33,629 nt of DNA, from the NCBI GenBank assembly GCA_018666135.1, contig JABJAN010000028.1:1-33629 (forward strand), in the 5' to 3' direction. Below, one piece after another: positions 1-7,452 of the stretch. Made by a program: the position numbers and the translations under genes. Source of the stretch: Alphaproteobacteria bacterium (GTDB lineage: Bacteria; Pseudomonadota; Alphaproteobacteria; Puniceispirillales; Puniceispirillaceae). The notes below the pieces were generated by a model. The model was not told the DNA's origin and made no database searches. It saw only the letters and a list, made by a program, of their open reading frames with translations. Within the stretch, counting starts at the first letter, position 1. The number at the start of each line of letters is the position of its first letter.

Positions 1-83
1 CTAAAACCATCCGCAATGTGATGTCAAATTCATTTGGTTTTGGCGGAACTAATGCCTCATTGATAATTGGTGAGGTTGATTAG
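1..83 (+). CDS. fabF: 3-oxoacyl-ACP synthase II, C-terminal end (partial)
   Basis: Only the last 26 codons are inside the window; the reading frame starts at base 3 and stops at TAG 81-83. The visible peptide contains NVMSNSFGFGGTNASLI, the conserved C-terminal signature of beta-ketoacyl-ACP synthases, in which the Phe/Gly-rich loop shapes the active site. The enzyme condenses malonyl-ACP with acyl-ACP during type II fatty acid elongation in the cytosol. mltG follows on the same strand with almost no gap, so the two are probably co-transcribed. FabF rather than FabB or another ketosynthase is the likelier identity because fabF-mltG is a common bacterial order, but the catalytic Cys-His-His part is off the left edge. 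Confidence 0.85.
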   Translation, partial: KTIRNVMSNSFGFGGTNASLIIGEVD

Positions 84-87
84 GGTG

Positions 88-1077
88 ATGTTACAAGCCT
101 TCAGGCTGTTTATACGTGTAACTCTTATCGTTTTTATACTATCTGCAGGTATTGCAATATCTGGTTATGTTCTCATTAACTTTGCTACTAGTTCAAAAGG
201 ACAGAACGCAACAGCAGAGATTATTTTGGTTAGTCCAGGCGATGGTGACAATACTATAAGCTGGGAATTATACCGGAAAAAAATTATATCAAATCGGTAT
301 TATTACTTTATCGCAAAATATACGTCTATTAAATCTTTTGTTCCAAAAGTGGGAGAATATGAAATTCCTGCTCACGCTACACTTAGACACGCAATGGATA
401 TTATGCATGCTGGGGTGTCTTTGCAGCGCAAAGTAACATTTCCAGAGGGGTTAACCTCAAAAGAAATAATATCTATCTTGAATAATGCTCCTTTTATGAC
501 AGAACAAATTATATTTATTCCTGAAGAAGGTAGATTGTTCCCAGACACATATTTTTATACCTATGGGATGTCTCGCCATGATATTCTTAATATAGTAAGT
601 CAAAAATCTGAAATAACAATCGCAGAATTATGGGCAGATAGGCAGAAAAATCTTCCCATAAAAACACCAAGAGAGGCAATTATTCTTGCTTCAATTGTTG
701 AGCAAGAAACAGGGCAGCCAGATGAGCGGGCTCTTGTTGCTTCTGTGTTTTTAAATCGATTGCGTTTGAATATGCCTCTCCAATCCGACCCTACTGTTAT
801 TTATGGACTAAAAAAGAAAGGTGTGCCGCCAAAGCGTCTTTTGAAAAAGCATTTAAAGCAACAGCATGAATGGAATACATATATGCTGAGGGGCTTACCT
901 AAAACAGCTATTTCTAACCCTGGAATGGCTTCAATAGAAGCTGTGTTAAATCCAGCAACAAGTAATTATTTATATTTTGTTGCAGATGGCAAGGGAGGGC
1001 ATTATTTTGCAAAAACACTGGACGAACATAATAATAATGTCAGACGATATAGACAATTTATAGCAGACAATAATTAG
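88..1077 (+). CDS. mltG: endolytic murein transglycosylase MltG (YceG-like)
   Basis: This inner-membrane lytic transglycosylase cleaves nascent glycan strands and helps set their length. The protein opens with one hydrophobic segment (roughly residues 5-28) that would anchor it, with the catalytic domain in the periplasm. The signature ASIVEQETGQPDERALVASV lies about two thirds along and includes the Glu of the family's conserved E-x-E-T block that acts as catalytic acid. The sequence LQSDPTVIYGL follows, also typical of the family. The total of 330 codons (329 aa) fits the family's usual 330-360 aa. ATG 88 is chosen over an in-frame TTG at 67 because the TTG would lie inside fabF and add seven residues ahead of the normal N-terminus. 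gmk begins 17 bases after the stop. Confidence 0.95.
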   Translation: MLQAFRLFIRVTLIVFILSAGIAISGYVLINFATSSKGQNATAEIILVSPGDGDNTISWELYRKKIISNRYYYFIAKYTSIKSFVPKVGEYEIPAHATLRHAMDIMHAGVSLQRKVTFPEGLTSKEIISILNNAPFMTEQIIFIPEEGRLFPDTYFYTYGMSRHDILNIVSQKSEITIAELWADRQKNLPIKTPREAIILASIVEQETGQPDERALVASVFLNRLRLNMPLQSDPTVIYGLKKKGVPPKRLLKKHLKQQHEWNTYMLRGLPKTAISNPGMASIEAVLNPATSNYLYFVADGKGGHYFAKTLDEHNNNVRRYRQFIADNN

Positions 1078-1094
1078 CAGGAGCCTATTTTAAC

Positions 1095-1730
1095 ATGACA
1101 TTTCCTATTACTAGGCGCGGATTAATGCTGGTATTATCTTCCCCTTCTGGCGCTGGGAAAACCAGCATTTGCAAAAGACTATTAGAACAGGATGCTGAAC
1201 TTACACTTTCTATTTCAGCAACAACCCGCAAAAGACGTCCTGGTGAAGTTGAAGGTCAAGATTATCAATTTATGTCAACAGCAGAATTTGAAACTAAGAT
1301 AAATCGGTCTGAATTTCTTGAATATGCGCAGGTGTTTGGTAATTATTATGGTACGCCCTCAAATTTGGTTGAACATAGCCTAAAATCTGGAAGAGATGTT
1401 TTATTTGATATTGATTGGCAAGGCACACAGCAGTTAAAAGCTAAAGCAAGAGAAGACCTTGTTTCTATATTTATTTTGCCTCCATCAATTAAGGAACTTG
1501 AAAAGAGACTTTTTAAACGCGCTCAGGACTCAGCTGAGGTAGTTGCAGATAGAATGTCAAAATCAGCTAATGAAATGAGCCATTATCCAGAATATGATTA
1601 TGTAATTATCAACCATGATCTAAAGACGTCGGTTCAACAGATACAATCAATATGCCTTGCGGAAAGACTGCGTAGAGAAAGACAAATCGGGCTAGTAGAC
1701 TTTATACAACAGCTTCGCTCACAGCTTTAA
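1095..1730 (+). CDS. gmk: guanylate kinase
   Basis: The enzyme phosphorylates GMP to GDP with ATP, supplying GTP and dGTP precursors in the cytosol. The P-loop SSPSGAGKTS lies at residues 15-24, followed by the GMP-binding stretch STTRKRRPGE-like (here SATTRKRRPGEVEGQDYQF) and the family's DIDWQG block that positions magnesium and nucleotide. At 211 aa it matches the usual length. A purine-rich AGCAGGAG ribosome site sits 12-19 bases ahead of ATG 1095. It is the last gene of the fabF-mltG-gmk run, and the gene after it (rsmA) is convergent with a 59-bp gap in which I see no obvious hairpin terminator. Confidence 0.97.
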   Translation: MTFPITRRGLMLVLSSPSGAGKTSICKRLLEQDAELTLSISATTRKRRPGEVEGQDYQFMSTAEFETKINRSEFLEYAQVFGNYYGTPSNLVEHSLKSGRDVLFDIDWQGTQQLKAKAREDLVSIFILPPSIKELEKRLFKRAQDSAEVVADRMSKSANEMSHYPEYDYVIINHDLKTSVQQIQSICLAERLRRERQIGLVDFIQQLRSQL

Positions 1731-1789
1731 TATAGAATGAAATGCCCGTCATAATACGAACCTATCAAATCCAGACAGAATAATTATAA

Positions 1790-2623
1790 TTACAGTTGTG
1801 ATGATAGATGGTTTGCAAGTTTGCAAAAAGCCTGTGTTGATAATTCCTGTGGTCTGATCTGAGGGTCAATTCCAAGCGCAGAAATCATTTTTTCACCGCC
1901 AAGATGTTTGAAGCTTGCACGGAGCATTTTTCGGCGTTGATTGAATGCTATTTGTGTAACTTTTTCTAAATCCGAAAATCTACATTCATAAACAGGGCTC
2001 TGTCTTGGTATAAGTTGAATAACAGCAGAAGTTATTTTTGGTGGCGGAGTAAAAGCAGAGGCTGGAACTTCAAATAAAATATGTGTTTCTGCAAGCCAAT
2101 TGCAGATAACAGATAGCCTGCCAAAGTTACTATCTCCTGGTTTTGCACTAATGCGCTCAGCAACTTCTTTTTGAAACATTAAGGTCATTTTTTGAAATGA
2201 GGATGCATGCATTAGCCATTGGATTAACAAGGGGGTTGCTATATTATACGGTAAGTTAGCTATGATTTGCCTTGGTTGTTCTCCATATTCCCAAATCGGT
2301 AGGGTAAGGGCGTCTGCTTCTAATAGCGATAATCTGTGTCCAGCTGCTTGCTTAAGAGGCTCTAAATAAGCAACGGCGCGTTGGTCTTTTTCGATGGCAA
2401 TTACCTGGGGTGCGCCAGCAAGGAGGATAGAGCGGGTAAGCCCTCCTGGGCCTGGTCCAACTTCTATTACACTTCCGTTAAATGGCGCTGCTGATAGTGC
2501 AATCTTATCGGTATAATAGCTATCAAGAAGAAAATTTTGTCCTAATGATTTTTTGGCTTTTAAATCTAATTTGGACAGGCTTTCCCTAAGAGAGGGAAGT
2601 TGGTTAATGGGGTCAATTATCAT
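1790..2623 (-). CDS. rsmA: 16S rRNA (adenine1518-N6/adenine1519-N6) dimethyltransferase
   Basis: RsmA (KsgA) dimethylates two adjacent adenines near the 3' end of 16S rRNA, a late checkpoint of 30S assembly. The SAM-binding glycine loop EVGPGPGGLT is at residues 54-63, the acidic end of the second strand is IEKD near 77-80, and the catalytic motif IV NLPYN is at 123-127. The N-terminal KKSLGQNFLLD block is also diagnostic. Its 277 aa is normal for the family. It is the last gene of the lptF-lptG-surA-pdxA-rsmA operon; its ATG overlaps the pdxA stop by four bases, implying translational coupling. Co-location with pdxA and surA is widespread in Proteobacteria (established knowledge). Confidence 0.97.
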   Translation of the reverse strand: MIIDPINQLPSLRESLSKLDLKAKKSLGQNFLLDSYYTDKIALSAAPFNGSVIEVGPGPGGLTRSILLAGAPQVIAIEKDQRAVAYLEPLKQAAGHRLSLLEADALTLPIWEYGEQPRQIIANLPYNIATPLLIQWLMHASSFQKMTLMFQKEVAERISAKPGDSNFGRLSVICNWLAETHILFEVPASAFTPPPKITSAVIQLIPRQSPVYECRFSDLEKVTQIAFNQRRKMLRASFKHLGGEKMISALGIDPQIRPQELSTQAFCKLANHLSSQL

Positions 2624-3645
2624 CTTATAGATCTGCTATTGATTTGCGTATATTTACCCCGAGTTTGACTGAGATTTTCTGCGTATGAAATAGCGGCTAA
2701 TAGGCTATCACACTTAGCGATATTTTTACCAGCAATATTATAAGCAGTTCCATGGTCAGGAGATGTACGGATAAAATCAAGCCCAAGTGTAATGTTAACA
2801 GTATTATTAAAATCAAGTGTTTTTACCACCGGAAGAACCTGGTCATGATACATACCAATAACAAGATCATAATTATCACGTGCTTCCTGATGAAAAAGAG
2901 TGTCTGCTGGCAGCGGGCCATCAATGTGAATATCCTCAGATAAAAGCTGCGATATAACAGGTGAAATCATATCAATTTCTTCACTTCCAAGAGCGCCTTG
3001 CTCACCTGCATGAGGGTTTAGTCCACATACCGCAATCCTAGGATTTGGAATGCCAAAGTCAGTTATCAAATCCTGTCTTGCTATTACTATCGTCTTATAT
3101 AGCAAATCATAGGTTAGAATTGAGGGAATTTCTGATACAGGATTATGAATAGTTGTTGGTATAACTCTTAAAAATTTATTGGCTAGCATCATAACAGGCT
3201 GTGTACGTACGCTTGATAAGGTTGCAAGAAACTCTGTATGACCTGGAAATTTAAAACCAGCTTGATACAAAATAAACTTGTTAATTGGGTTAGTTACTAA
3301 AGCACTTGCATTTCCTGATCTTATCTCGGAAACAGCAGATTTAATAGCATCAATGATCGCTAAGCTGTTTTCTTTAATTGGTTTGCCAGGAATTATTTCG
3401 GCTGGCCAATTATGCTCAAGAATAGTTAAGCAGCCTGGTTCTATTACTGTCCCTTTTTGCCAGACATGGATTGGGATGTTTATACCAAATTTTTTTGCTG
3501 CATCAGCCATGTGTGCAGGGTCAGCTATTGCCACAAAAGCTATAGGGGAGGCAAGTGCTGCTTTTAGCGTGATTTCTGCACCTATTCCAGCTGGGTCTCC
3601 TGGGGTTACAATTACTGGTTTGCTTGTAGAAGAGATATCACTCAT
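2620..3645 (-). CDS. pdxA: 4-hydroxythreonine-4-phosphate dehydrogenase
   Basis: PdxA oxidises 4-phosphohydroxy-L-threonine with NAD(P), the step before PdxJ in the DXP-dependent pyridoxal phosphate pathway. Recognisable blocks in order are TPGDPAGIG near the N-terminus (residues 14-22), FPGHTEFLA around 133-141, GLNPHAGEQG in the middle, and GMYHDQVLPVVK followed by RTSPDHGTAYNIAGK near the C-terminus. The three histidine-containing blocks supply the divalent-metal ligands in characterised PdxA enzymes. The 341 aa length is typical. The gene overlaps rsmA by four bases downstream and shares a single base with the surA stop upstream, so it should be expressed from the lptF promoter. Confidence 0.97.
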   Translation of the reverse strand: MSDISSTSKPVIVTPGDPAGIGAEITLKAALASPIAFVAIADPAHMADAAKKFGINIPIHVWQKGTVIEPGCLTILEHNWPAEIIPGKPIKENSLAIIDAIKSAVSEIRSGNASALVTNPINKFILYQAGFKFPGHTEFLATLSSVRTQPVMMLANKFLRVIPTTIHNPVSEIPSILTYDLLYKTIVIARQDLITDFGIPNPRIAVCGLNPHAGEQGALGSEEIDMISPVISQLLSEDIHIDGPLPADTLFHQEARDNYDLVIGMYHDQVLPVVKTLDFNNTVNITLGLDFIRTSPDHGTAYNIAGKNIAKCDSLLAAISYAENLSQTRGKYTQINSRSIR

Positions 3646-5012
3646 TACATTTTTATTTCAATACTTGCGGCTCTTCTTAGCCGCATTAGATATCGCATGC
3701 TTAACACTGAATATAACTTATTAAACTCTACTTCATTAAGCTGTTCTATGGTTGGAATATCTGGTTCTTGTTGAGAGCGACTACATACCATAAATATAGC
3801 TAATTCATTCTCATTTGTTTGAATGACTTCACTTGGTGTATCAATATCAAGTTTTAAGATCATCTCTTGAAATGATGTTTCAAGATTTTCTATTTTTACA
3901 TTATTAATCTGGCTTAGAACATCGCTACCTAGGGACTCATGGTATGTTTTTAAGTCTGAACAAGAAGTTATATTTTTAGTATCAGTTTCTAATTGGGAGA
4001 TTTTTTGATTTTTTTCATCTTCAGAGACATTCTCTGCTAACATTAATACGGCACGCCCGATAGAAATGACATCAAGAGATGGATCGTTAAATCCTAATTT
4101 GCGATACCCATCTATTTTAAAAATATAGATTAGCTCACCTGACTGGATAGAAAAAAATTGTTCACCCTCAAGTCTCGCATTATCCATAGAATTTTGAATA
4201 TCAGCGGGAAGTTTTTTTGCTTGCACCCATCCAACTTTACCCCCATTTTTAGCACTTCCAGACATAGAATATTGTGCGGCAATAGCATTAAATTCTGCGC
4301 CTTTTGCGATGGCATTTAACAGCTGTTCAGAAAGTGTGCGTGTTTGCTCTAAAGGTCTTGAAGGTATAGGCATCAATACGATTTCAGAAATATTATATTG
4401 AGGAGCAGATAAATCATTCAATAATCGCTGCTGTTCAGCTTCAGCAAGAGACTGTATTTGAGAGAATTGACGCCGAAATTTATTCGTTAATACGCCTGTC
4501 CATACAATATCTGCTTTTATTTGGTCAATTGCCGTTGAAACTGGAATGCCAGCAGCCTGCAAACGCTCTGATGCTGCTAGATTTTGAAGGCTATATGCAT
4601 TTTCGAAAAAAGAACGAGCAGAAGCAGTAGCCTCTGTAAATGAATTAGGATTGATTGCCTGTGCAGCCTGAATTTTAAGTGTCTCGTCTATGAGCATTTC
4701 CAGCGCAGCTGAACGGTATTGTTCAAGATCTTCTGTCGCTGCACTCTTGTTCGTAGATAGCAACAATAATTGAACTTTATTTTCTAAGTCTATTGAGGAT
4801 ATGGCTGTACCATCAACTATCGCAACAACAGACGCTTTGACCTGTGCGTATGCAAAGTTCAGAGGTAAGAAAATTATGTGTATTAAGACTAGGCTAAAAA
4901 CAAGGCTGAAAACAGGGTTAAAAACAGGGCTGCAAGTAACAGACTTGTTTTGCTTGGTGTTTGAAAAATTATGAAATAGGCGGTGTGTATTCATTTGAGG
5001 GGTCTTCATCAA
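3645..5012 (-). CDS. surA: SurA-type periplasmic peptidyl-prolyl isomerase/chaperone
   Basis: SurA escorts unfolded outer-membrane proteins through the periplasm to the BAM machinery. An N-terminal signal sequence ends near FAYA|QVKAS (cleavage about residue 56), after an unusually long leader. The mature part begins with AIVDGTAISSIDLENKVQLL, the SurA-N chaperone segment, and one parvulin-type PPIase domain occupies roughly residues 206-305, with GAEFNAIAAQYS and GGKVGWV blocks. Residues 306-455 form a C-terminal helical part. It has one parvulin domain rather than the two of E. coli SurA, as is usual in Alphaproteobacteria. The leader contains three 12-bp repeat units (see repeat at 4894). 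It overlaps lptG by four bases; lptD, usually found between these two genes, is absent. Confidence 0.88.
   Translation of the reverse strand: MMKTPQMNTHRLFHNFSNTKQNKSVTCSPVFNPVFSLVFSLVLIHIIFLPLNFAYAQVKASVVAIVDGTAISSIDLENKVQLLLLSTNKSAATEDLEQYRSAALEMLIDETLKIQAAQAINPNSFTEATASARSFFENAYSLQNLAASERLQAAGIPVSTAIDQIKADIVWTGVLTNKFRRQFSQIQSLAEAEQQRLLNDLSAPQYNISEIVLMPIPSRPLEQTRTLSEQLLNAIAKGAEFNAIAAQYSMSGSAKNGGKVGWVQAKKLPADIQNSMDNARLEGEQFFSIQSGELIYIFKIDGYRKLGFNDPSLDVISIGRAVLMLAENVSEDEKNQKISQLETDTKNITSCSDLKTYHESLGSDVLSQINNVKIENLETSFQEMILKLDIDTPSEVIQTNENELAIFMVCSRSQQEPDIPTIEQLNEVEFNKLYSVLSMRYLMRLRRAASIEIKM
4894..4929 (-). repeat. three 12-bp tandem units within the surA signal region
   Basis: Three adjacent 12-base units, CTAAAAACAAGG, CTGAAAACAGGG and TTAAAAACAGGG on the plus strand, differ at a few positions. 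Because 12 is a multiple of three the surA frame is kept; on the coding strand they give the tetrapeptide series PVFN, PVFS, LVFS just before the hydrophobic core of the signal peptide. This probably explains the long leader and could arise by replication slippage. Confidence 0.8.
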
Positions 5013-6115
5013 TATTCATCTCCACGAGCAAGAAGAAAGCCGCTGATTGTAAAAATTAAAATAGCTGGCAGCCAACCTGCAACATAATCAGGTAATCTTG
5101 CATTATGACCTAGAAGAAAAATTAAATCAGAAACAAAATAATATAAGAAGCCTGCACATAACCCTAAAATAATAATTCTTACTCTTTTTTGTCTGGCAAA
5201 TGATAATAATGTGCAACTAGCGGCTAGTAAAGCAAGACCAATAAGCTGGATTGGTAAAGCAAGTGTTTTATAAAACTGAACACGCAATATTTCAACAGGT
5301 ATTCCAGCTGTTTGCAAAGTATCTATGTAATCTGATAATTCATAAAAGCTGATGGTTCGCAGAGGTCTTCCCGCATTTAACATAATAGATCTATCCAATG
5401 TCGATTGAGGTTGGAAACCTCTTAATGATTTAATTTCACCATTCAGCTCAATGCGTTTGGGTTCTTTAAATGTCCAGAAGCCCTTATCGAGTTGCATAGA
5501 ATTTGCTTTCACCATCCATTTCAAACTGCCAGTTTCGTTTAGAATATATAAAACTGGCTCAAAAATAATCGCTTGTTCTGTGTTTACGCTAGAGCCGTTA
5601 ATAATCACATTATCATCAAAAAAGGTATCACGAAGCCAAATGCCAGAAGAAGATATTGAAACAAGGCTCTTCGGTGTATTATTAAAAATCGAATTCATTT
5701 GTGTATCATGCTGTTGGCTAATTACGGCAGAAATTGGATTAAAAATTAAAATGTGGAAAAGACCAAGTGAACCTGCCACTAAGATAATCGGAAATAAGGT
5801 TTGCCATATATTTTGACCAAAGCTTCTAATAGCTACAAATTGGTGGGATTTTGACCAGAAATAAAAGCAAGTCATAGAACCAAATAATAGCCCAAACGGA
5901 AGAATTTCATCAAATATAGTTGGGAGATTCATCATGCCTAAGGTTAAAATTGTAATGTTGGATATATCCAAATCATATTTTGACGCGCGCTGGTACAATT
6001 CTATGAAATCAATCAAAGCAACAAAACATAATAACGTAAATAGCGCTCCCATAATCCAAGCAAAGTAATTTCGTGCAAGGTAGACTGTGAGAGTTATGGA
6101 TGGAAACCAATTCAC
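5009..6115 (-). CDS. lptG: LPS export ABC transporter permease LptG
   Basis: LptG is one of the two inner-membrane subunits (with LptF) of the LptB2FG transporter that extracts lipopolysaccharide from the inner membrane and feeds the periplasmic bridge. The YjgP/YjgQ architecture is visible: N-terminal helices beginning LTVYLARNYFAWIMGALFT, then FDEILPFGLLFGSM, a soluble periplasmic beta-jellyroll region (about residues 130-270), and a cluster of C-terminal helices ending around WLPAILIFTISGFLLAR. The 368 aa length is typical. It overlaps lptF upstream and surA downstream by four bases each. It is assigned as LptG rather than LptF because it is second in the operon and has the LptG-like IDFIELYQRASK segment. 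Confidence 0.93.
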   Translation of the reverse strand: MNWFPSITLTVYLARNYFAWIMGALFTLLCFVALIDFIELYQRASKYDLDISNITILTLGMMNLPTIFDEILPFGLLFGSMTCFYFWSKSHQFVAIRSFGQNIWQTLFPIILVAGSLGLFHILIFNPISAVISQQHDTQMNSIFNNTPKSLVSISSSGIWLRDTFFDDNVIINGSSVNTEQAIIFEPVLYILNETGSLKWMVKANSMQLDKGFWTFKEPKRIELNGEIKSLRGFQPQSTLDRSIMLNAGRPLRTISFYELSDYIDTLQTAGIPVEILRVQFYKTLALPIQLIGLALLAASCTLLSFARQKRVRIIILGLCAGFLYYFVSDLIFLLGHNARLPDYVAGWLPAILIFTISGFLLARGDEY

Positions 6116-7254
6116 TTATGCATCTCCGCTAATTGAAAAGATAATAACCTGTCTTTCTGGCTGCTGCTATAAATAATGATAATGCCAATAACGGCAGGAA
6201 TGATAAGAACAAGATACATTATTGGCCAGAGAAATGGATAATTTATGACAACTGATTTACTCATGATATAGGCTATTTGAACAGCTAATCCAAACAAGCC
6301 TGCTAGCGTTAGCCGTTTGGCAAGACTGACCTGTTTTGAAAGACGATAAAAAAACATAGATACCGCTGTAATGGCAAGGGTGATTACAATTAAAGGAGAA
6401 GTTAAGCGGTAATGTCCCTCAGCAAATCGCTGTCGCCAGAATCTCTCACTCTTTGCAAGATCGCGATTAAATAAATTTCTAACAGATTCCTCATTCGCAT
6501 CTAACAAACGATTTGATGCAGTTTGCTCTTGGTTCTCTCGGCTAATATTAAGAGTGTAGCTATCAAAAGATAGGGTGTTACTTGTTTGAGATTCAAAATC
6601 TTTTTCATTGCTTGTTTCTGTTCGCTGACCATTATTTAACACAACGATAGGAAGATTATCTGCAATTGTGAATTTACCAGTCTCAGCTGTGAATGTTACA
6701 TTGGTTTTTGGGGTGCGTTTGTCTTGAATAAATACATTTCCTACCGCGTTAGCAGATAGTTTTTTGCCAAAGAAAATAGTTAAATCCTTATCAATATCGA
6801 TAAATATATTTTCTTGTATTAATAATTTGGGAATAGTATTTCGCACTTCCTCTTGGATTGTTTTAAACCCTGAAAAGAAAAGCGGTAATAAAACCAAAGA
6901 GTTAAAAAATAATAGGGCTGACAGCAATACACTAAAAAAAATAGGAGCGATTGAAAGTTGCATTGGGCTTAATCCTACCGCATGCATTACCACAATTTCT
7001 CTGTCTGATAAAAATCGATTTAATGTCCATAAAATAGCAATGAAAGCTGATAATGGTACAGTGATAATCAGCCAAAGCGGGGCAGCTAGTGCTGAATAAA
7101 GTAGAAAATCCCGCAATGATGCCCCTTGTGCTATCACAATATCCAAAATCCGAAGAGATTGGTTTAACCAAATCACAGCCATCAAACAGCCTAGAATAAT
7201 GAACCAAATGCCCATTATGTGACTAAATAAATATTTATTAAGTTGGTTGTTCAT
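6112..7254 (-). CDS. lptF: LPS export ABC transporter permease LptF
   Basis: LptF is the partner permease of LptG in LPS extraction. It shows N-terminal membrane helices (NKYLFSHIMGIWFIILG, then SLRILDIVIAQGASLRDF), the conserved NRFLSDREIVVMHAVGLSP loop, a central soluble domain and three C-terminal helices. An upstream in-frame ATG at 7314 would make 400 aa, but ATG 7254 (380 aa) is preferred. Homologues begin a few residues before the R/KYL motif, and a good promoter (-10 TATAAT at 7285-7290) lies inside the would-be extension. It is the first gene of a five-gene operon in which every junction overlaps by 1-4 bp. The ribosome site is weak (GGTAA), so the start is probable, not certain. Confidence 0.9.
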   Translation of the reverse strand: MNNQLNKYLFSHIMGIWFIILGCLMAVIWLNQSLRILDIVIAQGASLRDFLLYSALAAPLWLIITVPLSAFIAILWTLNRFLSDREIVVMHAVGLSPMQLSIAPIFFSVLLSALLFFNSLVLLPLFFSGFKTIQEEVRNTIPKLLIQENIFIDIDKDLTIFFGKKLSANAVGNVFIQDKRTPKTNVTFTAETGKFTIADNLPIVVLNNGQRTETSNEKDFESQTSNTLSFDSYTLNISRENQEQTASNRLLDANEESVRNLFNRDLAKSERFWRQRFAEGHYRLTSPLIVITLAITAVSMFFYRLSKQVSLAKRLTLAGLFGLAVQIAYIMSKSVVINYPFLWPIMYLVLIIPAVIGIIIIYSSSQKDRLLSFQLAEMHK

Positions 7255-7284
7255 TAAATTACCAAACACTATATTGTAAGGGAT

Positions 7285-7313
7285 ATTATAAACACATTCA
7301 ATTTGAATGCCCA
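7285..7313 (-). promoter_or_regulatory. sigma70-like promoter of the lptF-rsmA operon
   Basis: On the minus strand a TGGGCA -35 (7308-7313) and a perfect TATAAT -10 (7285-7290) are separated by exactly 17 bases. Transcription would start near 7278, about 24 bases ahead of the lptF ATG at 7254. The position supports the shorter LptF start. Confidence 0.55.
7295..7309. promoter_or_regulatory. 15-bp palindrome inside the lptF promoter (operator candidate)
   Basis: CATTCAA-T-TTGAATG is a perfect 7-bp dyad around one central base. It overlaps the end of the -35 and most of the spacer of the lptF promoter, where a bound dimeric repressor would block RNA polymerase. The regulator is unknown. Confidence 0.35.
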
Positions 7314-7452
7314 TAAAGAAATTTTATAAGGATAATAACTTCAATACTATTTTTAAAGTGATTTATCTTATGAATAATAACATCTATCCTTAGGAATATA
7401 AAATAGTTACTTTTTTAGACACTTACGCACCGTTTTTTTAATAGGAAATATA

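Noticed and set aside
1731-1789. Terminator between convergent gmk and rsmA
   Set aside because: No inverted repeat with a T tract could be found on either strand.
3278-3724. 148-codon open frame on the plus strand opposite pdxA and the surA 3' end
   Set aside because: It is entirely antisense to two well-supported, overlapping genes, has no ribosome site, and its composition is that of a shadow frame.
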